64,000 nt of DNA, taken from the NCBI RefSeq assembly GCF_024166365.1, contig NC_064843.1, forward strand, positions 60,040,532 to 60,104,531, read 5' to 3'. Below the pieces are notes generated by a model. That model was given only the letters and a program-made list of their open reading frames with translations. It ran no database searches and was not told the origin of the DNA. This stretch comes from Elephas maximus indicus. Lineage: Eukaryota; Chordata; Mammalia; Proboscidea; Elephantidae. Of the stretch, positions 22,520-33,185 are shown piece after piece (within the stretch, counting starts at the first letter, position 1; each line of letters starts with the position of its first letter). A program made the translations under genes and the position numbers.

Positions 22520-23028
22520 TGTCATGGATTGAAATATGTCCTCCAAAAATGTGTGTATCAACTTGGTTAGGCCATGCTTCCCAGTATTGTGTGGTTGTCC
22601 TCCATTTTGTGATTGTAACTTTATGTTGAGAGGATTAGGGTGGGACTGTAACACCATCCTTACCCAGGTCTCCTCCCTGATCCAAGGTAAAGGGAGCTTC
22701 CCTGGGGTGTGGCCCCCACCACCTTTTCTCTCTCAAGAGGTAAAAGGAAAGGGAAGCAAGCAGAGAGTTGGGGGACCTCATACCACCAAGAAAGTAGCGC
22801 CAGGAGCAGATCGCCTCCTTTGGACACAGGGTCCCTGCACCTGAGAAGCTCCTCAACCAGTGAAGATTGAGGACAAGGACCTTCTTCCAGAGCCGACAGA
22901 GAGAGAAAGCCTTCCCCTGGAGCTGAATTTGGACTTTAGCTTACTTTCCTGTGAGGAAATAAATTTCTCTTTGTTAAAGCCATCCACTTGTGGTATTTCT
23001 GTTACGGCAGCACTAGATGACTAAGACA
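22520..23028 (+). mobile_element. Solo LTR, MaLR/ERVL-like, copy 2
   Basis: TGTCATGGATTGAA at the start and CTAAGACA at the end define a 509-bp LTR. Flanking CCCGG (22515-22519) and CCTGG (23029-23033) fit a 5-bp duplication with one change. AATAAA is at about 22958. Near-collinear with 15020-15529. ORFs inside it are incidental. Confidence 0.8.
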
Positions 23029-23239
23029 CCTGGTAACGGGAAGGCTCACACACATATGAGTGATGACTTTGTCTTCCTTTGAAATACTGCCAGCTTGGGA
23101 AGAGTCTAAAGGAGCAGTTTCACCTGCATGTGAGTAGGAGCTGACAAGGATGGAGAGGAGTGAGCTGCCAGGCGGTTCTCAGTGAAAGCGCAGTTTTGCT
23201 TGGAATCTGGGTGAATGTGCCTGTGCAGGCCGACCAATA

Positions 23240-23560
23240 CAATCAATATCGGTGGCAGAAGGGTCTCCTTCCGTGTGGAAGACCTGGGTTCGACTCCTGG
23301 CCAAGGCACCTCATGTGCAGCCACCACCTGTCAGTGGGGGCTTGCGTGTTGCTGTGATGTGGAACAGGTTTCAGCAAAGCTTCCAGGCTAAGACAGACTA
23401 GGAAGAAAGGCCTGGCTATCTACTTCTGAAAATCGCCAATGAAAACCCTATAGATCAGAACGGTCTGATCCACAACCAATCATGGGGATGATGCAGGGCC
23501 GTTCCATTGTGCATGGGATCGCCACGAGCTGGGGTGACTTCATGGCAGCTCACAACATCA
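23240..23560 (+). mobile_element. Long AfroSINE-like element
   Basis: 'aagggtctccttccgtgtgg', 'acctgggttcgactcctggc' (tRNA-like box B GGTTCGACTCC), 'cacctgtcagtgggggcttg', 'gacagactaggaagaaaggc', 'gtgcatgggatcgccacgag' and an AACATCAATG tail. Confidence 0.85.
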
Positions 23561-26100
23561 ATGACACCGTCGAGTGATGTAATGACAGCAGGCACCAGGT
23601 GGGAATTATACATCTGAGAATGGTCTGAGTGATAGTCCACGAAAGGGTTCCTTTCTCTTTTATTCCCCCATTGGGCAACACTTGACCTTCCTGGTTTACA
23701 AGGTTTTATAGGAACAACTAGTGGTCTTTCTTCTCTTTTCCTGGGCCATGTCTGTCTGTGTTCTCGGGCAGCCCGAGGAGTGAGTGGCTTCTCTGGTTTT
23801 CTCCCTCCCTCCCATCTAACTTTCTCTTGTCTGGTAGGACTGGCACAGTTGGGTGTTATAGAGACACAGTCTTGGTTTGTGGCGGAAACTGCTCTTTTAG
23901 GTCTGGGCGCTGTGGCCAAGGACAGCCTGGAGACCTGGAACTAGGGCAGGAAGGCACAGGAGATAGGTGGTGGCTGGGCACTGACCAGGCTCTACCCACA
24001 GGGCTGAGTAAGAGCTGGCCAGGCTGACAGTTGGCAAATGTGGCCATGAGAGGTTTTTCTTTCTTTGTCATAGGAGCAAGAGAAGCCACTTCTATTGCCC
24101 AGGTCAGGCCCAAAGTCTCTAAGCAGAACTGAAACTGGAATGTTCATAGTTGGTACAATGGGGGCATGGACGGTGACCCCCCAGCACCCAGCCAAGGCGA
24201 GGGAGTGCTCTTGTAACGCTGTCATGCCCCTGTGAAGACCCCTGCACATCTTGGGTTGGTGCTTGTCAAGCAGGCAGATACTCAGACTGAAGAGTGCCCT
24301 GGAATTTTCTCCCAAGACTGCTTGCACAAAACGTGAGGTCAAATTCAAATGCAAACAGATTAAGAAGTAAAAGGCAAAAGCCACCTCAGGGTTCAGAAGA
24401 TTCCTGATGGCCAAGGATAAAAAGCACATTCATCATTTCAGCTCTGGCTCCTTCTAAATTCAGTTTCCTGGGGGAGCTTCCGAAGACTGGGAGGGGGCAG
24501 GTAGGAAAAATAATTGTCTTCCTTGGAAAAGGAGCCCCCTGGGGCCCATCTCCCTTCTTGTTCTTGGTGCTGAGGGATGACCTGAGAGCTGCGCTAGCCC
24601 CAAGCTTGGTACCTGGGGGAAGGAAGAAGAGGAACGTCCCTGATGAAGGCAGGTTCCCAAAAGGACCCACCAAGCCTGCTCCACGTGAGGAACCCAGCAG
24701 GCCTGAGGTGCTATCAGGTTGTTGATCAGAGCCCCCACTAGTCTTCCCTGGGTAGTGTTTGGTTGCTCAGGGGTCTTTCTTGTTTACTTCAACATCCTCC
24801 TTTTTCCTGTCAAGATGAATATAAACTAAAAGAAGAATTTCCGTGTGCCCCAGGAGCTAGCTAGCTTGCGTATGTGCCCTCTCTCTCTCTCTTTCTGAAG
24901 GTGCTGAGATATTTTTCAGGGAACTGCCAATTCCTGTTTTTTTTCCCCCGCCCTCTCCTGGCTGCCTTCCTAACATCCTCCACCACCAGATTGTACAATT
25001 TCTCGCGCATACGACATTTCCCCCCGCCAGCTAGCGTCCATTCCCTAGTTCCAGGTCCCTTCTCCCGCCTTTTACTTTTCCTAGTTATTCTAGAAAAAGC
25101 ATTTTGACTGTCTTTTCCAGTTAGTTGAATGAAGGACAGTTACTCAGCTCCTACTTGCTCCTTTCTGTGCTTCTGAATACTGGATGGAGGTAACGCCCAC
25201 CAGCCTGAGGTACTTGCATATTTCCAAACCCTCTTCAGTACTTGTTAACCAAAGCAAAAGGACACTACAGGGTAGAGAAGGTGCTGTGTCTGGCAAGATG
25301 CCACGGTGAGAACAGGGGTAAATAAATGAATGGTATGAAAGCCGCCCACCCCTCTGGTGGGAAAGAAGCCACCTATAATTCCCTGCTTTGTCCTTTGCTG
25401 TGACCCTGTTGTCCTCAAATGCTGCTACAGGTAATTTCAAAGGCTGTGGTAGGAGGTCACCCACAGGTGGGGGTGTATATGGACTTTGGTTTCTCCCAAG
25501 CCTAAGAGTGGGGAAACCTGTACAGAGGTTACCCCTCCTTTCTCCCCACAGCCAGACCTCCTGCAGCTGGATTCCACGCGAGACAGCCACCCAGACAGGC
25601 ACCCCCTTCCCAGGGGATCCTCTTTGGAACAAGCCCCTTTGTTTAAAGCCCCACCACAAAGGCCTTCTGGGGCACTACTTGTCCCCTGCCAGAAGCCCTA
25701 GGGAGGTACCAGGGAGGCAGGGAAGTCTGAGAAGAACGGGCTGCCGAGGCAGGGATCACTCCATGTCCTTTCCAAAAGAGTACCTTCTAGAGGGCTGTGG
25801 GCCCGCCAGGCTCTAGGACAGCGGAGACACATTCGGGGGCGGGGGGCGGGGCAAAAAAGGAGCTGGAGGCAGGGGAATGGGGGAGCAAGGTGATGCTCCC
25901 TGCAGGAAGCCAGCAGGCCCTTCCCAAAGTTGGCCATGGTCCTTCCATCTGCCTCTCCCAGGGACACCGCCAGCTGTCCCCCTTCTCTCAGCCATAGCAT
26001 TAGGCTTGGTCTAGTAGGATCAGGGAGTGAAGTGTGGGCCTGAGCCAGATGGGGGAGCCAGGACACCCCAGCAAGCAGTGCAGCCTCTAGGGAAGCCTGT
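23561..26100. promoter_or_regulatory. Repeat-poor upstream flank of the CpG-island gene
   Basis: No interspersed repeat recognised over about 2.5 kb. Contains pyrimidine-rich stretches (24868-24895, 24935-24960). Several 90-170-codon ORFs occur on both strands but overlap one another without recognisable domains. May hold distal promoter or enhancer sequence; that is inference from the lack of repeats. Confidence 0.35.
25834..25852 (+). promoter_or_regulatory. Double GC box
   Basis: Two overlapping Sp1-type GC boxes (GGGGGCGGGG and GGGGCGGGGC), about 1 kb upstream of the putative start codon. Activity not shown by sequence alone. Confidence 0.5.
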
Positions 26101-26840
26101 CCAGGTCTAGCACGCAGGGGTTTCCCCAAGAGAGGGGTTGGGGGGGAGAATCCAGGAGGCCCATGGGAGGAGGCGAGGCCGGTGGCTAGGCTTGGGCAGC
26201 CAAGTGCACCCGCGGCGCACACTCTCTGGGAAGTTAGAGGGGGCTGAAGAGACCCTCACCTGTTGGCTGCACGTGTGTGTCCTGAGAGGGGGACCCTGGC
26301 TGACCCCTTCATCCCCGCCCCAGGAAGGAAGGATTGTGCACAGGGCTCCCCACCTCCTCGTTTCCTCTTCAAGCTCCCCTCGCCCAGCAGCGACCGGCCA
26401 GCGCCGGCTGCGTCCGAGGCACTGCTCCTGCCTGCCCTCTTCCCTCCGCCGCGCCCCACAGCGGCGCCCCCGTCCACGCTCCCCGGGCCCAGCAGCTGCC
26501 ATCCCTGCAGGCTGCGGGAAGGGGTGCGCTCGCCCTCGCTTCAGCTCGCTTGGGGGCTCTCCGCGCGCTCCAGCCCCGACTCATCCCAGGCTCGGTCCGG
26601 CTCCCCCCGCGTGGACCGTGGAGTAGGCGGCGGCCCGCGACGCGGTCTTGCAGCCCGCGAGGCCGAGCCAGCCCTGGGTGGCCTGGCCAGCCGGCGGACT
26701 TGGCCAGCGGCGGACCCACCTCCCGTCGGTCCTTCCCCGCTCCTCCTCCTCCGCCGCTGCCGCCCCCGCCTCCTGGCCGCCCCCGCCACCCCCGCCGCGC
26801 CGTCGCCCGAGGCCGAGCGCGGGCGCGGAGCGTGGGAGCC

Positions 26841-27288
26841 ATGGCGCGCGAGGAGGAGAGGGACCCCGAGCGCCGGGAGGCGGCAGCGCGGGCAAGCGGC
26901 GAGCAGGAGGAGGAGGAGGAGGGGGAGGAGGGACTGAGTGATAGCGACGACGGGGACGACGACGGAGAGACTGGCAGCAGCGCTCAGGAGGAAGAGGAGG
27001 AGGACGGGTGGGAGCGCAGCGAGGACGCGCGGCTGCTGCGCGCAGGGCTGCCTCCCGCGGCCGCCGTCCCCGCCGCGGCCGCCCGCGACCGGAGCTGGTG
27101 CCGCTCGCCCGTGCCCCCGCCGGGGCCGCCGCCCGGCCGCCGGAGGATGCAGCCGCCCGGCGACGAGGACCATGCGCGCCGCCGCCGCCGCCGCCGCCGC
27201 CGGAGGGATCTGCTGCTGAGCCAGCTCTGCTTCCTGGCCTCGGTGGCGCTGCTGCTCTGGTCGCTGTCGAGCCTGCGAGAGCAGAAGG
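26841..27288 (+). CDS. First coding exon, unidentified type II membrane protein
   Basis: The ATG at 26841 (GAGCCATGG, purine at -3 and G at +4) is the first in-frame ATG; the frame is open upstream to 26334 but has no ATG there. It gives 149 codons then a phase-1 donor, G|GTGAGT at 27289. Residues 1-65 are dominated by Glu, Asp and Ser (runs of E near 23-30 and 49-53). Residues 66-112 are rich in Ala, Pro and Arg. R113-R122 is a ten-Arg run encoded mostly by CGC repeats. Residues 124-145 (LLLSQLCFLASVALLLWSLSSL) form one hydrophobic segment. Arg just before the segment predicts a cytosolic N-terminus and a signal anchor, as in Golgi/ER type II proteins. I do not recognise the gene. M103 is an alternative start. 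Confidence 0.7.
27174..27206 (+). repeat. CGC trinucleotide repeat in coding exon
   Basis: Eight CGC codons followed by CGG and AGG encode the ten-Arg run (residues 113-122). Such repeats are often length-variable. Confidence 0.8.
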
Positions 27289-29540
27289 GTGAGTGCTCGC
27301 CGCCCGCCCCGAGTGGGCGCTGCGGCTCAGGCCTCTCGGGGGCTCCCGAGCTGGGCGCGTGGCTGCTGCGGGCGGCCTGGCAGTGCCTCTCGGCTGGGGC
27401 CGCTGGTTGAGCACGCTGGGCCCGCGGCGGGGCTGCTGGACACGAGGACCCCCCCTTTCACCTCGGAGGAGCTCAGAGGAGGGTCACCTGAAGGCAAGGA
27501 CTGCGGAGCATAGAAGTGTACAGCACCCTTGGGCGCCCAGCTGCCCTCAAGCCTCTTTACCTGTGCCTCGTGTCTCTGTCCTCTTAACAGCCATCCGGAG
27601 GGACTGGTGGTCCCAGTGGGGGGTTCTTACCTAAATGAGTCCCACAAAGGCCAGTAGTAAAGTTGTCCCTGTGAGATTCGGTACCTGTACGGGTGTACCA
27701 CCTGGCTACTCTTTGGCTTATTGAAGGGATGAAGGGGGCTGGTTGGCTGGTTGACACATAGTTCTCCGTATGTTTTTCCTGTAAAACAGGTAGGATGAAC
27801 CAGGTAGAAATACCCATACCTGCCTTTCTAGAACAGGTGCTGGGAAGTACAGATAGAAAAAGAGTGTTGGGCATCCAGCCAGGGTTCAGGAGTGCTCTAG
27901 TTCCCTTAAACTCACTGGGAAGACCTGGATTCCTATCCCGCAGCTCCTTTTTGTGGACTTGTAGCTCTGGAAGGAAGTGACTTGGGCTGCACGACCCAAC
28001 TCTAGCCATTCCCCAGCAAGTTGCCCTTTCAGTGGGTTGCCCATTAACCCACAACTTTTGTCTTTGCCCTTGGCCTTTCTTGAGCTGAAATAGACCTTGT
28101 GGAAAATGTGTCCGGAACCATTGTCTGCTGAAAATGGTTTGGACCCTGGGGTACAGCTGTTTAAAAACTAAGGAAGGTCTTGGAAGAATAACTGTTATAA
28201 AACTGTTTTATAATCTGGCCATTAAAAGTGGCACAGTTCATGGGAAAACAGTCATATAAATGGTTGTGAGAAAAAGCAGTTACAAATATGTGCTGTGGTG
28301 TTAAGATCAGGCGTAGTTCTAATACAAGGTGTTATGAAGTGCAGAATAAAGACATTTTGATAGTGATGGTAAAATATTTTTAAAGGTGTCATCAATTAGG
28401 AAAGGAATCTCCTGCAGATTGGCTGGTCTTGTGCTTTGTGGTTCAGCCAGATGGCCGTCCTTGTTCAGGTCTGAGCAGACCTCTTGGTAGACTTCATCAT
28501 ATATGGTAATATGAGAGAGTCTGTCTTGGTTGACTCCACTGCTCTCTCCGTTGCTCCAGAATCCCAGATTATCTGGTCTTGGAGATGTATCACTCACGGG
28601 ACTGTGCCGGGGTGAGAGAAGACAGGAAGCTCTCCAAGGGGCAGATGCAGACCTGTCACTCGTCAGTCTGTTGACTGTTTCTCACCAAGAGGGTTTTCAT
28701 TGACTCCTTTTAATCTTCCCAAATGTTATGAGTGACAAGCTGGTTTCAAGTTCATGCCACCTTTGGAAAGAGCCATTCCATGTCAGTTATATGCCGGCCA
28801 TTTTTCCTGCGTGTTGGGTCTCTCAGAGTCATAGAGTTCCCAGCACTTTCCAGGATCTGAAGACCTTTTCTTTGGATGGAGAATGTGACCAGGACAGTTA
28901 AGTCAGTCATCTGCAGGGGGCTACCAGGCTTCTGGGCAAGCTGGGATGTTGGGCTAGTGGTGGGGACAGGCACTGTGCAAACTTGATACCTGGTGACCCC
29001 CCTGTAATTGTAGAATGGTTTCCCCAGCAGGGACATTTATATTCAGGAGCAGGGACTCAGGCGTAATTCCAGAGCACAGCCCTTTCCCCATCTCTTCCCT
29101 TTCTCCTTTCCACCATTCATATATTCACATTCACCGCCCTCTTTTCCCTCATTACCATACATGTAGGATTTAAGAAGACTTTAATCCCAGCAACCAAAGA
29201 CCGAACAGTTAAAAGCCAACAGTGTTAAGGAGGATGCAGTCCAGCCTCTGTTTATTTCCCCCAAATGCGATGCTAGTTGCAATTCTGTCTCTGATCACCT
29301 TTTCTTCATTAGGTGTAGATGATCTCCGTATGTGCTGAATGGTAATAGTTTGCAGCAAGACACAGACTTTTCAAGATAATTTTAACATATTAATTAAAGC
29401 ATGTGGGTCTGCAAACTTATTATTTTGATTGGGGAATTGCCATTCAGCATACTTAAGCATTTAAACGGTGACATTTACCTTGGAAACTTGTGGATCACTC
29501 TGTTTAATGGTTCTTTCAATATGGATACAAAGTTTGAAAG
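27289..29540 (+). other. Start of putative intron 1, repeat-free
   Basis: Begins with the donor GTGAGT at 27289. No interspersed repeat or second exon recognised. ORFs of 60-156 codons on either strand lack domains and flanking splice logic. Confidence 0.45.
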
Positions 29541-29554
29541 TTAGCCTTGTTTTA

Positions 29555-29690
29555 AAGGTACTGACTCAGAGAAGCTGAGTGATTTGGTTAAGGTCACACA
29601 GCAGTTGGGGAGTAGAGGAAAAACCCAAACCAAGGAAACCTGGCTCTTTGCTCCCACTTCTGTTCCCTGGGATCCATGCCATCATTTTGG
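29555..29690 (+). mobile_element. MIR-like SINE fossil
   Basis: 'gactcagagaagctgagtga' then 'ttaaggtcacacagcagttg' matches the MIR core ('cagagaggttaag...aaggtcacacagc'). Confidence 0.65.
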
Positions 29691-30059
29691 CCCAGCATTG
29701 TAATATTTATATAATCACATAGGGGTACCTTCATAATGAAAAAAGGCAGCCTTTTTATTTATTCACCTTGGAAGCCATGCAGTGATTGTTAAATGTAACT
29801 TCTTAGAAGCTTGTTTTTGAAAACACATTTTTTGGGGGGGAAACTTTTTTTTTTTTTTAAAGGACAGTTATTTTATCAAACCAAAATTACAGATGGGGCA
29901 GTGATGTTATATAATTTCTGGTCATATGGGATCTGAGATTTCTTTCTTGACGTTTAACCAAAGTCAGTACAGATTATTTTCTGCCGCAATGGGACAAGAG
30001 GATTATTTAATTTAGGTCAGAATGTATTAGTGCTGGAATTAAAAAAAAAGAAGTCCATT

Positions 30060-30170
30060 CTAATAATAACAAAAGCAATAACAGTAACTAGAATTTGGTG
30101 GACTCTTAAGTGCCAGGCACTGTTAAGTACTTTATATGTGTTGCCTGTTTAATTGGCAAACACTCCTGCA
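30060..30170 (+). mobile_element. MIR-like SINE fossil
   Basis: 'taagtgccaggcactgttaa' and 'gtactttatatgtgttgcct' match the MIR 5' half. Confidence 0.65.
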
Positions 30171-30559
30171 GATGTTTGGGCTTTCGGTAGTCCGGACAGA
30201 AAGAAGGACCCTTGGTGCCCTGTTTATGTAGTTGTTGCCAGTGAAGTCTCATTTTTGATCTCTGTTTTCAAAACCGATTGAATATGGCGTCAGATATTTT
30301 AATAAGGGCTTTATATTTACAGTGAGAATGGATTACTTTTGTATATTTTGAGTGGTTTAAAAGTGTTTAATATTTCTTTGAAGTAAAGAACTTGGTCAGC
30401 TTTTTCCAGAAGTGATGTGGGGAAGCCCCGGGGTGCTAACTCAGGAGTAATTACAGACGTTCCCTTTAGGAGGTTTTCAGGGAGGTAAACGGTGAATAAG
30501 GGGAAAAATGCACTCCTCGCGAGCTCACATGTACGTATACTTATACCTATAAATGGGAG

Positions 30560-30950
30560 TCAGGAGCCCTGGTGGAGCAGTGGTTTAAGTGCTCAGCTGC
30601 AAACTGAAAGGTCAGTGGTTCGAACCCACCAGGCCCTCCTCAGGAGAAAGATGTGCAGCAGTCGGCCTCCATAGAGATTAAACCAAAAACCAAACCTATT
30701 TTCACTGAGTCAATTTCAACTCATAGTTACCCTGTAGGATGAGCAGAACTGCCCCAGAGGGTTTCTAAGGCTGTAATCTATGGAAGCAGACTCCCACATC
30801 TTTTTCCCCTAGAAAGGCTGGTGGGTTTGAACCACTCTACCACGAGTGCTCCTTCCCCATAAAGATTATAGCCTTGGAAGCTCTATGGGGGCACTTGTGA
30901 TCTGTCCTGTAGGATTGCTATGAGTTGGAATTGACTTGACGGCAATGGGT
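30560..30950 (+). mobile_element. SINE interrupted by another SINE
   Basis: Longer tRNA-derived subtype: head 'gccctggtggagcagtggtt', box B-like 'ggttcgaacccacc', 'aggagaaagatgtgcagcag'. It stops at 30680 and resumes at 30869 with 'tagccttggaagctctatgg', ending 'gagttggaattgacttgacg'. A reverse SINE is nested inside. Confidence 0.85.
30681..30856 (-). mobile_element. Nested SINE
   Basis: 'aaaccaaacctattttcact' to 'ccactctaccacgagtgctc' is a reverse SINE of the long subtype. Flanked by CCATAGAGATTA (30669-30680) and CCATAAAGATTA (30857-30868), a 12-bp duplication with one change. Confidence 0.85.
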
Positions 30951-30965
30951 CAGTGGGTGATACAG

Positions 30966-31145
30966 GAGTCCCTGGGTGGTGCAAACAGCAAAAGGTTGGA
31001 GATTTGAGTGTACCTGTGGTGCCTTGGAAAAAAGGCCTGACTCTCTACTTCCAAAAATATCAGCCATTGAAAACCCTGTGAAACACAGTCCTACTCTGAC
31101 ACACATGGGGTCACTGTGAGTTGCAGTCAACTTGATAGCAACCGT
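30966..31145 (+). mobile_element. SINE, 'tccctgggtggtgca' subtype
   Basis: 'gagtccctgggtggtgcaaa', 'ccttggaaaaaaggcctgac', 'ctctgacacacatggggtca', ending 'gcaaccg' and a T run at 31145-31162. Confidence 0.85.
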
Positions 31146-31184
31146 TTTTTTTTTTTTTTTTTAAATACATATACATACATGTGT

Positions 31185-31345
31185 CATGGTGGCGTAGTGG
31201 TTAAGTGCTACGGCTGCTAACCAAAAGGTCGGTGGTTCAAATCCACCAGGCGCTCCTTGGAAACTCTATGGGGCAGTTCTACTCTGTCCAATAGGGTCGC
31301 TATGAGTCGGAATTGACTCGACAGCAGTGGGTTTAGTTTTTGGTT
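31185..31345 (+). mobile_element. tRNA-derived SINE, young-looking
   Basis: Close to the family consensus: 'gtggcgtagtggttaagtgc' to 'gggtcgctatgagtcggaat' and 'agcagtgggttt'. Confidence 0.92.
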
Positions 31346-31355
31346 TATATACATA

Positions 31356-31516
31356 AAAAACGAAAAACCAAACCCATTGCCGTTGAGTTGATTCTGACTC
31401 ATAGAAACCTTATAGGACAAAGTATAACTACCTCATGGGGTTTCCAAGGAGTGGCTGGTGCATTTGAACTGCCAACCTTTTGGTTAGCAGCCAAGCTCTT
31501 AACCACTATACCACCA
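31356..31516 (-). mobile_element. tRNA-derived SINE, inverted neighbour
   Basis: Reverse copy: 'aaaccaaacccattgccgtt', 'ggacaaagtataactacctc', 'ggttagcagccaagctctta'. It lies tail-to-tail with the SINE at 31185-31345, about 10 bases apart. Confidence 0.92.
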
Positions 31517-31553
31517 TATGCATATATATGTATATACATACATATATATATCT
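31516..31553. repeat. AT-rich microsatellite
   Basis: Repeated TATATG/TATATACATA units directly after the SINE. Confidence 0.75.
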
Positions 31554-31574
31554 CTTAAACTTTGGGATACTTCT

Positions 31575-32150
31575 GTCCCAGTTACTATTGCTGTGTGTAT
31601 TAATTGTATACTAAAATGTAGTGGTGTAAAACAACTGCTTTATTGATTTATGCTCATGGATGCAGTGGGTCAGGAATTAGGACAAGGCACAGCAGGGCTA
31701 GCAGCTTTCCTCTCTCTGGGGCCTGGGCCTCAGCTGGGAAGATTCAGAGTCTGAGTGACATGCAGCTGGGAGCTGGAATCATATGGATACATCTTCGCTC
31801 ACATTGGCTGGGACCTCAGGTGGACTGGCAGCCAGAGCACCTACATGTGGCCTCCCCACGTGGCCTTTCCACATGGACTCTCCATGTAGCTTAGCTTGAG
31901 CTTCCTGAGTGTGGCAGCTGGGTTCCAAGACCGAGTGAGTGTTCCACGAGGACAGGGTGGAAATGTGTGGCGTTTTTATGTCCTGGCCTCAGAAGTCACA
32001 TGGTGCCGCCTTTGCTCTTTTCTGTTGGTTGAGACAGTGACAAACATCAGCCCAGGTTCAAGGAGAGAATGCACAGTCCTGCCACTCAATGAAGGGGTTT
32101 CAGGGTCACACTGTGAGAAGTGCATGTGGGATGAGAAATTGTGGGGTGAC
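31575..32150 (-). mobile_element. Ancient LTR, MLT1-like
   Basis: 'ttactattgctgtgtgtatt' and 'gtagtggtgtaaaacaactg' are the reverse complement of the MLT1-type end (ttgttttaagccac...ttgttacagcagc). The body ('gtgggtcaggaattaggaca', 'ggcctttccacatggactct') fits an old LTR. No internal genes. Confidence 0.5.
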
Positions 32151-32327
32151 CATCTTTGAAAAATCTAGAGATCATAACCTAGGAATGATTGTAGACATTT
32201 TCCAAGGTGGCAAACGGGGAATAAATAAATAAAATATTTACTTATTCTTATACATATTTGTATTTAATGTTTATGTGTAAATTATATATTCATGTATATT
32301 TATGCATATATTTATTCATATATGTGT

Positions 32328-32522
32328 TTTGGAGTCTCTGGGTGGCACAGATGGTTAACATGCTCACTTGTAACTGAAAGGGCGAAGGTTTTCAATTCCA
32401 CCCAGAGGCACCTTGGAAGAAAGGCCTGGCACTGTAACTCTGAGAAGACAGCCATCGAAAACCCTATGGAGTGCTGTTCTACTCTGACACACATGGGGTC
32501 GCCATGACTCAACGGCAACTGA
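32328..32522 (+). mobile_element. SINE, 'tccctgggtggtgca' subtype
   Basis: 'gagtctctgggtggcacaga', 'caccttggaagaaaggcctg', 'ctctgacacacatggggtcg' and 'aacggcaactgag'. The box B is altered (ttttcaattcc). Confidence 0.85.
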
Positions 32523-32529
32523 GATTTCA

Positions 32530-32935
32530 TCTTTACCTTTGAGGCTTCCCATTCCTCCAGAATCACAGCCCTGCTCCTCTATGTGACGCACAGGCCAGCC
32601 TTGAAGGACTCTCCAGCCCTGTCTCCTGCTCCACTTCCCACCCTCTTCCTGCGCCAGCCACCCTGGCCCTTATGCTATTCTTCAAAAGGGCAGCTCTGCT
32701 TCTGCCCTGGAGCTCTTGCTGGGCCCTCTGCCAGGCTGCCCTTTCCCCACTGCAACTCCTTAGTCCCCATCCTTCACTTCTGACAGGGTGAAGTCCCCAT
32801 TTTACTCACTGAACACACTTCATAGCTCTGTCATAGCTGGTCATTGTGTATTCATTTGATAGCGATTTGAGTAACATCTCCTTCACCTGATTGTGGGCTC
32901 CAGGAGGTCAGGAACCCTGTTAATGTTCCACAGTC
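32530..32935 (+). mobile_element. L2 LINE 3' end
   Basis: 'gtcatagctggtcattgtgt' and 'tgtgggctccaggaggtcag' resemble the L2 3' terminus. The upstream C-rich part is less certain. Confidence 0.5.
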
Positions 32936-32947
32936 ACTCAGCCCATA

Positions 32948-33113
32948 ACCAAAAACCAAACCTATTGCTGTCAAGTCAATTCCGACTCATAGCGACCCTA
33001 TAGGACAGAGTAGAACTGCCTCATGGGTTTTCTAAGGGGTACCTGGTGGATTTGAACTGTTGACCTTTTGGCTAGCAGCCGTAGCTCTTAACCACTACAT
33101 CACCAGGGTTTCC
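32948..33113 (-). mobile_element. tRNA-derived SINE with 11-bp duplication
   Basis: Reverse copy: 'aaccaaacctattgctgtca' to 'cactacatcaccagggtttc'. A perfect CTCAGCCCATA duplication lies at 32937-32947 and 33114-33124. Confidence 0.93.
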
Positions 33114-33185
33114 CTCAGCCCATAGTTGGTGTTAAAAGATATTTGAAAATAAATTCTGAATTATAGCGCCTGTGATAAAAACTTG

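Larger units (their letters stand above)
26380..27480. promoter_or_regulatory. CpG island
   Basis: About 1.1 kb of very GC-rich sequence dense in CpG ('cggcggcccgcgacgcggtc', 'gcgcgcgaggaggagaggga', 'cgcgcaggg'), unlike the CpG-depleted surroundings. No TATA box was seen near the start, fitting a TATA-less housekeeping-type promoter. Boundaries judged by eye. Confidence 0.9.

Noticed and set aside
22536-22844. 102-codon ORF and a similar one near 15091-15294
   Set aside because: Both lie inside the solo LTRs and share repeat sequence; no domain.
23758-26222. ORFs of 70-174 codons upstream of the CpG island, for example 25144-25659 and 25698-26222
   Set aside because: Opposite-strand overlaps, no recognisable domain and no ATG/splice logic; composition explains them.
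26334-27414. Several long overlapping ORFs on both strands in the CpG island (up to 277 codons on the minus strand)
   Set aside because: GC-rich sequence is stop-poor; only the ATG frame at 26841 ends at a good donor and has a coherent hydrophobic segment.
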